A DNA stretch of 64,000 bases from an uncultured candidate division WWE3 bacterium. GTDB taxonomy: Bacteria > Patescibacteriota > WWE3 > UBA101185 > UBA10185. This document shows, in pieces, positions 51,624 through 60,905 of the stretch. Positions within the stretch are counted from its first letter, which is position 1. Each line of letters starts with the position of its first letter. The notes beneath the pieces were generated by a model. That model saw nothing but the letters and a program-made list of their open reading frames with translations, was not told where the DNA came from and did not search any database. The DNA lies in assembly GCA_938004185.1 (NCBI GenBank), contig CALKWN010000065.1, positions 1 through 64,000 of the forward strand. The letters run 5' to 3'. The position numbers and the translations under genes were made by a program.

Positions 51624-51881
51624 ATGGCAACAAGAAAAAAAACAACAACAAGACCGCAAAGAAAAATCAAAAAGCCGACTGAGTGCTATTTTTCTCAGAC
51701 TAATACAACTCCTGATTATAAGGAGGTTCTCGTGCTAAGAAGATTTATTAGTGATAGAGGAAAGATCATACCTCAGAAATATTCCGGTGTTTCATCTAAG
51801 AATCAAAGAAAACTCGCACAGGAGATAAAAAAAGCTAGGTATATGGGGCTTATTCAGTATACAGAGCGCCACGCCATCTGA
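51624..51881 (+). CDS. rpsR: Ribosomal protein S18
   Basis: 85 residues with a basic N-terminal tail and the S18 core: DYKEVLVLRRFISDRGKIIP, KNQRKLAQEIKKARYMGLI. It dimerises with S6 on the platform of the small subunit. The gene for L9 (rplI), which usually follows, is absent; an unknown gene with its own promoter follows. Confidence 0.95.
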   Translation: MATRKKTTTRPQRKIKKPTECYFSQTNTTPDYKEVLVLRRFISDRGKIIPQKYSGVSSKNQRKLAQEIKKARYMGLIQYTERHAI

Positions 51882-51887
51882 TAATAT
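51882..51887 (+). promoter_or_regulatory. -10 box before 51894 gene
   Basis: TAATAT directly after the rpsR stop ends 6 nt before ATG 51894. Confidence 0.5.
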
Positions 51888-51893
51888 ATATCC

Positions 51894-52901
51894 ATGCCCG
51901 TTTTAGCTGCCTATATAGGTTATTCAGGCGTCAGTACTGCGCTGGAGACTCAGGACGGTACTTTCTCCTTTCAAAGATTTCCCTATGCTTATTCTTATGA
52001 GCTTTTTTCCAGTGTCTGTGACGACAAGTTTTTTTATAAGCAGGTTCTGGAAAATGTTGCAAAGGAAAATAAGGTAAAAATAGAGGAGTGTGACATTCTC
52101 CTGACCGGTTTCATAAATTTTCCCATTCCCGAAGGTTTAAATGTAAAACTCACAATGGACGTGAAAGACGTTATTTCCAAACACGAAGCCGATTACCCTG
52201 TTATGGTGGACGAAAGCCTTATTCTTACAAAAGAAAAAGTATTATCTCATGTTCCTGTTGACTACATAAATAACAATGAGTACTACGCAAACCTATCAAT
52301 TTACCCCCAATTAATTACCCGCGATTACGAACAGCAGGTGAGTTTAGACGGTTTAATCATAGACAAAGTTAAAAAAGCGGGAATAAATTTGACTTCAGAC
52401 AAACCCATTGTTTTTACTGGAGATCGTTTCGCTAGAAAGGACTATGAGCCTGTTTTCAAATACGCCTTAGCGCTGGATTTATTTAGTTCCCCCGGGTGTT
52501 ATTATGTGAAGATTGATCGCAATAACGCAGTAATTTTGGCCCAATTAATAAAGGAATACAACCAATCTTTCGGAGATATTGATACATCCGGTGTTATTGA
52601 AGACGTGGGAACATACATACTCTCACCGGGTATTACTGAGGTTTTAGTTTCAACAACCTCGGATACTGGTCAGTTTTTTGACATAAAAAAAGACTTTGTG
52701 TTCATCGTTCCTGTAGATAACAGCCTCGTAACCAAAATGAACCTTAAAAATAAATGTATCGGTAACATTGACGGGGTTGTTAGCGGGGGAAAGCTAGGAC
52801 TTCTATTTGATACCAGAGAAGAGAGAAGTCAGCTAATATCGGATATTAAAATTATGAACTCTTTTATGCGTGAAATTGAGGAGGTTGTGAGAGGAATTTA
52901 A
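51894..52901 (+). CDS. Unknown protein, first of a two-gene unit
   Basis: 335 residues, no signal peptide or membrane helix. The N-terminus VLAAYIGYSGVSTALETQDG faintly resembles the first phosphate loop of actin-like ATPases, but no other motif of that fold is clear. The C-terminal 100 residues are strand-rich (GTYILSPGITEVLVS, NIDGVVSGGKLGLLFDTREE). It lies 1 nt before the next unknown gene, and both precede the ctpA protease gene. I do not recognise it. Confidence 0.65.
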   Translation: MPVLAAYIGYSGVSTALETQDGTFSFQRFPYAYSYELFSSVCDDKFFYKQVLENVAKENKVKIEECDILLTGFINFPIPEGLNVKLTMDVKDVISKHEADYPVMVDESLILTKEKVLSHVPVDYINNNEYYANLSIYPQLITRDYEQQVSLDGLIIDKVKKAGINLTSDKPIVFTGDRFARKDYEPVFKYALALDLFSSPGCYYVKIDRNNAVILAQLIKEYNQSFGDIDTSGVIEDVGTYILSPGITEVLVSTTSDTGQFFDIKKDFVFIVPVDNSLVTKMNLKNKCIGNIDGVVSGGKLGLLFDTREERSQLISDIKIMNSFMREIEEVVRGI

Positions 52902-52902
52902 C

Positions 52903-53904
52903 ATGCTAGCGCCAGTAATAAGAAAAATTGTACAAAATAAAAAAGTCTTAATAGAGAGACATTTGCCTAGTAAGGGTAATTTATTTGTTCAAAAAGGCGA
53001 CAAGCTGGAGCCTTTTCAAAAGCTGGGTGATTGTATGTATTCGCCGAACGTATTTTTCTTTCCCAAGGATTTTGTTCCCGTCAAATATCTTCGTGAAAAA
53101 GTATATTTTCAGAAAGGTAATCTTATCGGAAAAATGGGAGTCAAGAAAATAAATGCTCCCGAAAACGGATATGTCGGTTTTGACGAAAGCTCGCAGGAAT
53201 ATTTTTTCGAAGAAATGCCGGCCAAGTTTACCTTGCTTTCAGGTTTATGGGGAGAGGTTAGTCAGGTAATTCCGGAACACTCTGTTCTTATTGATACGGT
53301 AGTAACGGAGGTTGATTTAGTGGCCTGTACAGACAGTTTTTCTTTCGGAGAATTGGTTGTTTTTCCTAACCCTACTGAGATTTTGGAGAAATTTTATCTG
53401 GAGAGTTTTATTAAATCGACTGAAGGAAAAATTGTATATGTAGGTCACTATGCTGATCTTGATACCATGAGTAAAGCCAGAGATTTGAAGATTTCGGCTG
53501 TGATAGCCGGAAGTGCCGATCCCGCCGCTTTTTCATATGCGAAATCCCAAAACATGGGGTTAGGCGTCCTCTCTGGATTTGGAAAAATGGAAACACCCGA
53601 CTTTGTTTATAATCTCCTAAATTCCGTAGCCTACAGACACGTATTTTTTCATGGCGACACAGGTGTTTTGAGGATACCGATGTCGGGTACCGAAGAAGAA
53701 AACGACCTTCCCGGAAAAAAAGAGGCATTATCTAAAGTTATAAAAAAAGTGATAAAAGGACAGAAAGTTCAGGTCCTGCAAAAGCCTCATTTCGGCAAAA
53801 TCGGGGTGATTGACAGTGTGTCAGGATCTAGTATATTTGTAAAGTTCGGTAATGAGTTGGCTACTGTAGAAATAGATCAGCCGAATTTTTATATTATCGA
53901 ATAG
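52903..53904 (+). CDS. Unknown protein, second of a two-gene unit
   Basis: 333 residues, cytoplasmic by appearance. The N-terminal 110 residues look like a barrel-sandwich domain (VLIERHLPSKGNLFVQKGD; NLIGKMGVKKINAPENGYVG). The middle has a Rossmann-like stretch (KIVYVGHYADLDTMSKA; SAVIAGSADPAA). The last 40 residues resemble a KOW-type small barrel (GKIGVIDSVSGSSIFVKFG). The pair with the previous gene suggests a complex. No function assigned. Confidence 0.65.
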   Translation: MLAPVIRKIVQNKKVLIERHLPSKGNLFVQKGDKLEPFQKLGDCMYSPNVFFFPKDFVPVKYLREKVYFQKGNLIGKMGVKKINAPENGYVGFDESSQEYFFEEMPAKFTLLSGLWGEVSQVIPEHSVLIDTVVTEVDLVACTDSFSFGELVVFPNPTEILEKFYLESFIKSTEGKIVYVGHYADLDTMSKARDLKISAVIAGSADPAAFSYAKSQNMGLGVLSGFGKMETPDFVYNLLNSVAYRHVFFHGDTGVLRIPMSGTEEENDLPGKKEALSKVIKKVIKGQKVQVLQKPHFGKIGVIDSVSGSSIFVKFGNELATVEIDQPNFYIIE

Positions 53905-53929
53905 TTTAAAGTAAAGGTCGCCTGAAAAT

Positions 53930-55147
53930 ATGAGTTCTTTTGAAAAATTTCAGCGTTTTTTAATTACTGTTTTAATCGCCGTAGGTTTTTTCTACGGAGG
54001 TTATTATTTCGGCAAGAGCGGTTATATTTTTGAAGTCAGAAAAAATCCCCCCAAAGTAGAAATAAAAAACCAGTATCCCGGAGATAGAGAAGTCGATTTC
54101 TCTTTGTTTTGGGAAGTATGGGACATTGTTGGTAAAGACTATCTGAACAGACCTGTAGATCCTCAGGAAATGCTGTACGGCGCTATTCAGGGCATGGTTT
54201 CATCTCTGGGCGATCCTTACACTTCTTATCTTCCTCCCGAAATAAACGAAAATCTTAACGACCAGCTGGAAGGAAGGTATCAGGGAATAGGTGCGGAACT
54301 CGGCCAGAAAGATAACCAATTGATAATTGTTGCCCCTCTTGACGGATCGCCGGCAAAAGCCATCGGTTTACTTCCGCAAGATAAGATTTTGGCCATAGAA
54401 GATGAGCCTACTATAGGCATGAGCATTACCGAGGCTGTAGCAAAAATTAGGGGCGAGGCTGGTACAAACATAAAATTAAGAATTCAGACAGGCTCTAACG
54501 AGCCTCGTGATGTCACAATAAGAAGAGATGTTATTAAGGTAAAAAGCGTGACCTGGGAAGACAAGGGGGAGGGAACGGCTTATATCAGGATTAGCAGGTT
54601 CGGCGGGGAAACAAATAAAGAATGGGACACCGTAATAAACGAATTATCCGTCGGAATGCGTGAGCTTGACGCTGTAATACTTGATGTCAGAGGTAATCCC
54701 GGAGGTTACATGATGTCCGCAGCCCACATCGCCGGTGAATTTTACGGCGGAAAACCGGTGCTGTACCAGGAAGACGCAGCGGGAAAGCAAATACCGTTAA
54801 ATACCGACAGGGCCGGAAGTCTTAAAGATGTTCCGTTGGTGTTTGTGTTGATAGACCAGGGAAGTGCCTCAGCCTCCGAAATTCTTGCTGCGGCCCTTAA
54901 AAGTCAGATCGGGGCTAAACTTGTAGGAGCAAAATCTTTTGGTAAAGGAACTATTCAGGATGCCAGAGAATTTAGCGACGGATCGGGCGTTCATATAACA
55001 ATAGCTAAATGGCTGACTCCCGATAAAGAATGGGTTCACGATAAAGGAATTGAGCCCGACGTTTATGTTGAGATTACCGAAGAAGATATTATTAACGGTG
55101 TCGACCCGCAATTAGACGCGGCACTTGAGCTCTCGAAAGAGCTGTAG
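53930..55147 (+). CDS. ctpA: Carboxyl-terminal processing protease (S41)
   Basis: 405 residues. One N-terminal membrane helix (about 10-28), then a PDZ domain (GIGAELGQKDNQLIIVAPLDG) and the S41 core. The catalytic Ser is in QGSASASEILAAALK and the Lys in KSFGKGTIQDA. It degrades or trims secreted proteins at the membrane. It is followed 36 nt later by htrA, so the two outer-face proteases are probably co-expressed. Confidence 0.95.
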   Translation: MSSFEKFQRFLITVLIAVGFFYGGYYFGKSGYIFEVRKNPPKVEIKNQYPGDREVDFSLFWEVWDIVGKDYLNRPVDPQEMLYGAIQGMVSSLGDPYTSYLPPEINENLNDQLEGRYQGIGAELGQKDNQLIIVAPLDGSPAKAIGLLPQDKILAIEDEPTIGMSITEAVAKIRGEAGTNIKLRIQTGSNEPRDVTIRRDVIKVKSVTWEDKGEGTAYIRISRFGGETNKEWDTVINELSVGMRELDAVILDVRGNPGGYMMSAAHIAGEFYGGKPVLYQEDAAGKQIPLNTDRAGSLKDVPLVFVLIDQGSASASEILAAALKSQIGAKLVGAKSFGKGTIQDAREFSDGSGVHITIAKWLTPDKEWVHDKGIEPDVYVEITEEDIINGVDPQLDAALELSKEL

Positions 55148-55183
55148 TAAAATTTTCAACCAGCAAGGAGAAATTTAAGCTGT

Positions 55184-56356
55184 ATGAAAAAACCTTCAAA
55201 AACTTTAACCGGCATTGCTTGGCTCGTATTTTTCATTTCCATACTTTTAGTATTAGATGTAAGGTATAGCGGAGATAAAGCCTTGGTGAACCGTATTGGG
55301 ATTTCCGCACCTTCGTGGTTTTCTTCTTTCACAAATATATTTAAAAAGGACGGTTTAACTAATGACTATTCCCAGCCGAGAGTTGTAACAAGACAGCAGA
55401 TAGTTGATGAGGAGTCTACCGTTATAAACGCAGTAGAGAAGATTTCACCGGCCGTCGTGTCTATCGTTGTTAAAACCATGGAATTTGATTTTTTCACGGG
55501 TCCTACTATGAGCGATCAGGGCATAGGAACCGGATTTATTGTAGATCCTAACGGGCTTATCGTTACCAACAGCCACGTCGTAGACAATCCTGAAGGTGAG
55601 TACACGGTTGTATTGAAGGACGGTACTACCTACGAGGTCGAAAAAATACATTTAGACGAGCCTTCCGATTTGGCTATTATTGAGATTTCTGCAAGAAACT
55701 TACCGACTGTAGAATTTGCAGACTCAGATAACCTAAAAGTAGGACAAATGGCTATAGCAGTAGGAAATGCTCTTGGAAGATTTCAAAATACTGTAACCGT
55801 GGGAGTAATTTCCGGCATTTCCAGGCAACTTCAAGCCTCAGGTGGTTACGGAGATGTGAAAACATATGAAAATGTTATTCAGACAGACGCCGCATTAAAT
55901 CCGGGAAATTCAGGCGGCCCTCTTTCAAATTCTTCGGGCCAGGTAATAGGTATAAATGTTGCTACATCAGTAGGTGCCGACAATATTAGTTTTGCCATAC
56001 CTGTAAATACCCTTATACCTTTATTAGAAGGTTTTCTTAAAGAGGGTAGGATAGTACGACCTTACCTAGGTGTTACTTACACCATGATTACCCCGGAGAT
56101 TTCAGCGATCAGAGATATGCCTGAAGGTGCTTATATTTCTTCTGTGGTAAGAAATTCGCCCGCTAGCAAAGCAGGTATGTTACGAGGAGACATAATCACA
56201 AAAGTAAACGATACGGTTCTTGGAGGGGAAAATTCACTCTCTACAATAATTGCCGGGCTTAAAGTCGGGGATAAGGTTAATTTAGTTGTTGACAGAGACG
56301 GCAGGGAGCAAAAGCTTACCGCAATTATTGAGGCCTCTCCTGAGACAGTTCAGTAG
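55184..56356 (+). CDS. htrA: HtrA/DegP-like serine protease
   Basis: 390 residues. An N-terminal membrane helix (about 9-27) anchors the protein. The trypsin-like triad is His in VTNSHVVDN, Asp in SDLAIIEI and Ser in NPGNSGGPL. One C-terminal PDZ domain follows (AYISSVVRNSPASKAGMLRGD). It is a quality-control protease outside the membrane. AAGGAG precedes the start. The 3' end overlaps the convergent prfA gene by 32 nt. Confidence 0.95.
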   Translation: MKKPSKTLTGIAWLVFFISILLVLDVRYSGDKALVNRIGISAPSWFSSFTNIFKKDGLTNDYSQPRVVTRQQIVDEESTVINAVEKISPAVVSIVVKTMEFDFFTGPTMSDQGIGTGFIVDPNGLIVTNSHVVDNPEGEYTVVLKDGTTYEVEKIHLDEPSDLAIIEISARNLPTVEFADSDNLKVGQMAIAVGNALGRFQNTVTVGVISGISRQLQASGGYGDVKTYENVIQTDAALNPGNSGGPLSNSSGQVIGINVATSVGADNISFAIPVNTLIPLLEGFLKEGRIVRPYLGVTYTMITPEISAIRDMPEGAYISSVVRNSPASKAGMLRGDIITKVNDTVLGGENSLSTIIAGLKVGDKVNLVVDRDGREQKLTAIIEASPETVQ

Positions 56357-57275
56357 CCAAAGTTTCGAGAATACCTCCTAAACCTCCGTCCATAATCATA
56401 TCTATGTTGTGCCACGATTTGTTTATTCTATGGTCAGTGATTCTATCTTGGGGATAGTTGTAAGTACGAATTTTTTCGTTTCTCATACCCGAACCTATCT
56501 GACCGGAGCGAAGTTCCGAAATGTTTTTTACCTGCTGCTCTTGCATTTCTGTATAAATTCTGGAGTTTAACATTTCCAACGCTTTTTCACGGTTTTTGCC
56601 CTGAAATCTTTCTTCCTGACATTCAACTATTACGCCGGTAGGCTTGTGTGTGAGTCTTACTGCAGTTGAAACTTTATTTACATTTTGTCCTCCGCTTCCC
56701 CCGGATCTGAAGAATTCCCAGATAAGGTCGTCGGGGTGTATTTCAATTTCTACTTTTTCAAGTTTTGGAAGTACTGCCACAGTTGCTGTAGAAGTATGAA
56801 TTCTGCCTCCTGACTCGGTAGCCGGAACTCTCTGCACTCTATGTACCCCAGACTCATTTTTTAGCAGTCTGTATGCGTCTTTGCCTTTAACCTCCGTTGA
56901 GATTGTTTTCAAGCCCCCAACCTCGTTTTCGGATCTGTAAATTTCGGTGAATTTCCACTTGTTTTTTTCAGCGAACCTTTCATACATTCGAAAAAGATCA
57001 AAAGCAAAAAGGCCCGCTTCGTTCCCTCCTGTTCCGGCTCTTATTTCAAGTGTTGCGTAGTTAGGATTAACTTTTTGATCCCGATCTTCATCGCCTTCGG
57101 ATTTATCCGATTCCAACAGGTTGCTTTTTTGCTGCTGAAGTAAGGCTATCTCTTCTTCTATTAGGGATAGCATTTCAGGATCGGCGTCCTTTTTTAATAA
57201 TTCACTTTCTTTTAGTTTGGAATCAATTCTTTCAGCCTCTTTTTTTATATATTCACTGTAGTAATCCATGTTCAC
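56325..57275 (-). CDS. prfA: Peptide chain release factor 1
   Basis: 316 residues, shorter than the usual 355-360 at the N-terminus. The catalytic GGQ is in RSGGSGGQNVNKVST. The codon-reading PxT motif is in VQRVPATESGGRIHTS, which marks RF1 (UAA/UAG) rather than RF2. AGGAG precedes ATG 57275. It is downstream of rpmE, a common pairing. Genes in this window also end in TGA, so an RF2 must exist elsewhere. Confidence 0.95.
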   Translation of the reverse strand: MNMDYYSEYIKKEAERIDSKLKESELLKKDADPEMLSLIEEEIALLQQQKSNLLESDKSEGDEDRDQKVNPNYATLEIRAGTGGNEAGLFAFDLFRMYERFAEKNKWKFTEIYRSENEVGGLKTISTEVKGKDAYRLLKNESGVHRVQRVPATESGGRIHTSTATVAVLPKLEKVEIEIHPDDLIWEFFRSGGSGGQNVNKVSTAVRLTHKPTGVIVECQEERFQGKNREKALEMLNSRIYTEMQEQQVKNISELRSGQIGSGMRNEKIRTYNYPQDRITDHRINKSWHNIDMIMDGGLGGILETLATELSQERPQ

Positions 57276-57352
57276 TCCTATTATTCCAAAGCTTTTAACT
57301 TGTTAAAAGAGTTACTATTTGTATTGATTTGGTCGGATTTTACGGGGCTGAT

Positions 57353-57679
57353 CTACTGGGTTTCTTCTTTTTTGAGTTGTTCAAGCATTTCTTTTACGCT
57401 CATATCACCGGAGTTTTGAAATTTTTTCTGCATCTTTTTTCCGCTTTTTATCTTGTCTGCGGCTTTTTTCTTTTCTGTTGCAAGCTCCATCTTCTTGTTG
57501 AATTTGTCAATTCTCTTTTCGGTGTCGACAAATTTCCTCTGTCCTGTGTAGAAAGGATGACACGCACCGCATATTTCTACAGATATAGAAGGTAGAGTAG
57601 ATATGGTCTTGAAAGTGTTCCCGCAAGCGCAGGTTACAACGCATTCCATATTCAATTTGGGGTGTATTTCCTTTTTCAT
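57353..57679 (-). CDS. rpmE: Ribosomal protein L31 with long C-terminal tail
   Basis: 108 residues, against about 70 in most bacteria. The N-terminal 65 residues are L31 (KKEIHPKLNMECVVTCACGN, then CGACHPFYTGQRKFVDT), with the Cys of the zinc-binding form. A Lys/Glu-rich helical tail of about 40 residues follows. It bridges the ribosomal subunits. TATACT ends 10 nt before the ATG. prfA follows downstream on the same strand. Confidence 0.94.
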   Translation of the reverse strand: MKKEIHPKLNMECVVTCACGNTFKTISTLPSISVEICGACHPFYTGQRKFVDTEKRIDKFNKKMELATEKKKAADKIKSGKKMQKKFQNSGDMSVKEMLEQLKKEETQ

Positions 57680-57723
57680 AACGTTAAGGAGTATATCAGT
57701 ATTTGAACCCGACTACAAGTGGG

Positions 57724-58731
57724 TTAAATATCGTGGTTGTTGGCTTCTGCGAGAATAACCCCTACTGCGATAAGCGTAGCCCCAATTATCACTAATGTAT
57801 TAGGCAGTTCACCGAGTATTAAATATGCGAAAGGTACGGTAAAAACAGGTGAAAGGTAGGCGAAAATTGCAGCATTTGAAACCTTGGAGTTTGCCAACGC
57901 CCATTGATGTAGCCAATAAGCCGTGATAGAGGAGAGTAGGGAAGTGTAAAGTATTCCGATTACCGCCTTAACGTCCATTGTAAGTATGTTAAACGGCGTT
58001 TCCAGCGGTATGTATAAGTTTTCTATAATTGCTAAAGGGATAAAAGTAACCAGGGCTACATAGAAGGTAATCATTATAACGGTTGTGGGGGAGTAATTTC
58101 TTTTCATAGGTTTCAGGTGTACAAAGCTAAGAGTCTTTTTTAACATTCCAGATTTTTGTCCCATGCTGAATTTTGACCAAATTATGAATACAACCCAGGT
58201 AAGTGCGTTCGCTACTGCCAGAATGTTACCGAAAATGCGTTCCAAAGGTGTGTGATCGCCCGTATTTCCTGCCACAGCGGGCTCCAGAACTATTAAAAAG
58301 GTTCCCAGACTTGCTATAAGCAGTCCAATTTTTATCCATTTGTTTATCTTGTCCTTATAAAAATAATGGCCTGCGTATACTGTTAGTACCGAAGACATTA
58401 TTCCGATTATGGTGTAATCAAGGGACGTGGTGTATTTGAGACCTACAAATGTTAATGCCAGCGCAGTTTGCGAAAAAAGACCTAGGAGAAAAAAGTTACC
58501 GTAATCTTCTTTATGTATAGGCTCCTTTTTCAATTGAAAATAGATTATAGGAAAAACCACTATTCCTATAAGCAAAAATCTCAAAAAAAGAAAGGTAAAA
58601 GGCGGTATGTAGTCCAGAGAGAATTTAATGATAGGGTTTGCTGCGCCCCAAATTATACTAACTAGTAAAAAAGCGGCGTTGATTTTTATAATATTATCGC
58701 GATCTTTTTTGGGCAGAAATTTCACGTGCAT
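57724..58731 (-). CDS. EamA/DMT-family transporter
   Basis: 335 residues with about ten membrane helices in two EamA-type repeats. The first repeat starts FLLVSIIWGAANPIIKFSL and the second ends FAYLILGELPNTLVIIG, both typical of the family. Members move metabolites such as amino acids or nucleotide sugars; the substrate cannot be read from sequence. A hydrophilic loop lies between the halves. TATAAT lies 10 nt before the ATG. Confidence 0.9.
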   Translation of the reverse strand: MHVKFLPKKDRDNIIKINAAFLLVSIIWGAANPIIKFSLDYIPPFTFLFLRFLLIGIVVFPIIYFQLKKEPIHKEDYGNFFLLGLFSQTALALTFVGLKYTTSLDYTIIGIMSSVLTVYAGHYFYKDKINKWIKIGLLIASLGTFLIVLEPAVAGNTGDHTPLERIFGNILAVANALTWVVFIIWSKFSMGQKSGMLKKTLSFVHLKPMKRNYSPTTVIMITFYVALVTFIPLAIIENLYIPLETPFNILTMDVKAVIGILYTSLLSSITAYWLHQWALANSKVSNAAIFAYLSPVFTVPFAYLILGELPNTLVIIGATLIAVGVILAEANNHDI

Positions 58732-58831
58732 CTAATTCAAAATTATATGGTATTTTTCAAAACAAAAGAACCCCTATTTTGCTTTATATGAGGCTGAATA
58801 AGTTTTCCTTTTCGAATAACAAATTAGTTGA

Positions 58832-58837
58832 TATTAT
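58832..58837 (+). promoter_or_regulatory. -10 box before 58845 gene
   Basis: TATTAT ends 7 nt before ATG 58845. Confidence 0.5.
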
Positions 58838-58844
58838 GTAAGCC

Positions 58845-59495
58845 ATGGAAATCACGTATATAGGACACTCGTGCTTTAAAATAAAAGGAAAAGACATCAG
58901 TATAGTAATAGATCCATATGATCCTAAAATTGGTTACAAACTTCCGAAACTGGAGGCTGATCTTCTTCTAACGACTCACGATCATTTTGACCATCATAAT
59001 ATTTCCGGTGTTTCAGGATACAAGCTTTTAATAGACGGCCCGGGTGAATACGAGGTCAGCGGAGCTTTTGTTTACGGTATCCCGACCTATCATGATGACA
59101 AAAAAGGAGAGGACAGGGGTTCCCAGACAATTTATATGATTGATATAGACGGTTTCACCCTAATACATTTAGGGGATTTGGGTCACGAATTAAGTACAGA
59201 AATGCTTGAAAAAGTATCGAAAGTGGATGTTTTAATGGTGCCTATTGGAGGAGTATACACTTTGGATGCCGAGAAAGCTGTTAATGTAATTTCGGCAATT
59301 GAGCCCGGAATTGTTATACCCATGCATTATAAAACCCCGGATTTAGTTGGCTTTGACAAACTTGAGGGAATTGATAAATTCATGGATGAGATGGGTGTTG
59401 AGAACAACATTAAAAAAGAGGAAAAACTGAAAATTTCCTCCTCGTCCGATATACCTGAAGAAACGGAAGTTGTTATTCTAAAACCCGCCCACTAA
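58845..59495 (+). CDS. Metallo-beta-lactamase-fold hydrolase (UPF0173/UlaG-like)
   Basis: 216 residues. ITYIGHSCFKIKG opens the fold and the metal motif reads TTHDHFDHHN (HxHxDH form HDHFDHH). Later ligands lie in HLGDLGHEL and PMHYKT. The family includes UlaG-like lactonases and uncharacterised hydrolases. Substrate unknown. It sits 7 nt before dnaB and is probably co-transcribed with it. Confidence 0.9.
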   Translation: MEITYIGHSCFKIKGKDISIVIDPYDPKIGYKLPKLEADLLLTTHDHFDHHNISGVSGYKLLIDGPGEYEVSGAFVYGIPTYHDDKKGEDRGSQTIYMIDIDGFTLIHLGDLGHELSTEMLEKVSKVDVLMVPIGGVYTLDAEKAVNVISAIEPGIVIPMHYKTPDLVGFDKLEGIDKFMDEMGVENNIKKEEKLKISSSSDIPEETEVVILKPAH

Positions 59496-59502
59496 ATTAA
59501 AT

Positions 59503-60843
59503 ATGCCCGCAAAAAGAAATAAAGAACACAATCAGAATGTGCACGTGCCGCCGCACGATGAGCAGGCGGAAAAGTCTGTTTTAGGCGCCTTACTTCTTGA
59601 TAAAGACGCCATCGTTAAGGTTGTGGAGTTTTTAAGACCGCATCATTTTTACCGAAATTCACACAGAGATATATACGAGGCAATACTTACTTTGTTTGAA
59701 AAAAGGGAACCGGCAGATCTTATTACTGTTCCAAATGAGCTGAAAAAGAGAAATTTGTTAACATCGGGTGGCGGGGTGGCGTATTTAACAGAGTTGGTAA
59801 ATTCTGTTCCTACAGCAGCCAATATAGAAGCGTACGCCAAGCTTATAAAAAATGACTATATCAAGCGCGCACTGATTTCTGCCTCTGCGGAGATCGGAGA
59901 AATGGCTTTTGAAGAAGCTGAAGTAGCAGAGGTATTGGATAAGGCTGAACAACTTGTTTACTCTGTTTCACAAGACGCAACCTATCAGGCTTTTATTCCG
60001 CTAAAGGATACCCTGGAGATTACATTTGAAAGGCTTGATGAGTTGTCAAAAAATAGGGGAGCGCTAAGGGGAGTTCCCACCGGACTTAAAAATTTGGATA
60101 GATTGTTATCGGGGTTACAAAAAGAGAACTTAATTATTTTGGCTGCGAGACCTTCCGTTGGTAAAACGTCACTTGCGTTGAATATTGCGCAGTATGCTTC
60201 TATAGAGAAAAAATCAGGAATAGCAATATTCTCGCTTGAAATGGGTCGCGAAATGCTTGTGGACAGGATGATATCGGCACAGGCAGGAATTGATAACTGG
60301 AAAATAGCTACCGGTAATTTGGACGATGAGGATTTTGAAAAATACGGAGTTGCTGCAGGAGAACTTGCCGAAGCAAACATATTCATCGACGATACTGCCG
60401 GTATAGGACTGCTTGAAATGAGAACAAAAGCAAGGAGACTGATGCTCGAGCAGAAAATTGACTTAATAATAGTGGATTACCTTCAGCTTATCAGGGCCCC
60501 AAAATCAGAAAGCAGGGTTCAGGAAGTTTCGGAAATTTCACAGGGTTTAAAAAACCTTGCCCGTGAGTTAAAAGTTCCGGTTTTAGCACTGTCACAACTT
60601 TCAAGAGCAGTAGAGCAGCGTGGTGGGGATAAAAAACCCCAGCTTTCCGACCTTAGGGATTCAGGATCAATTGAACAGGACGCCGACGTGGTAATGTTTT
60701 TGTACAGACCCGTTGAAGAAGACCGCACGAATCTTAAACTAAACGTGGCTAAGCACAGGAACGGTGCTACCGGAGAATTTGATTTATTTTTCAAATCGGA
60801 ATTTACCAGGTTTTACGAAGTCGACTCTCACCAACAGGATTAA
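59503..60843 (+). CDS. dnaB: Replicative DNA helicase
   Basis: 446 residues. The N-terminal domain has PPHDEQAEKSVLGALLLD. The RecA-like core has Walker A ARPSVGKTSLALN, FSLEMGRE, DLIIVDYLQLI and LSQLSRAVEQRG with SDLRDSGSIEQDADVV. It unwinds DNA ahead of the fork. Normal length, no intein. The last residues run into a gap before tRNA-Leu. Confidence 0.97.
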   Translation: MPAKRNKEHNQNVHVPPHDEQAEKSVLGALLLDKDAIVKVVEFLRPHHFYRNSHRDIYEAILTLFEKREPADLITVPNELKKRNLLTSGGGVAYLTELVNSVPTAANIEAYAKLIKNDYIKRALISASAEIGEMAFEEAEVAEVLDKAEQLVYSVSQDATYQAFIPLKDTLEITFERLDELSKNRGALRGVPTGLKNLDRLLSGLQKENLIILAARPSVGKTSLALNIAQYASIEKKSGIAIFSLEMGREMLVDRMISAQAGIDNWKIATGNLDDEDFEKYGVAAGELAEANIFIDDTAGIGLLEMRTKARRLMLEQKIDLIIVDYLQLIRAPKSESRVQEVSEISQGLKNLARELKVPVLALSQLSRAVEQRGGDKKPQLSDLRDSGSIEQDADVVMFLYRPVEEDRTNLKLNVAKHRNGATGEFDLFFKSEFTRFYEVDSHQQD

Positions 60844-60905
60844 CTTCCATTTTTGCCTTCAAATTGCTAGAATTGACCGGTCCGCAGGTTGTTTTAGTTG
60901 TGTTT

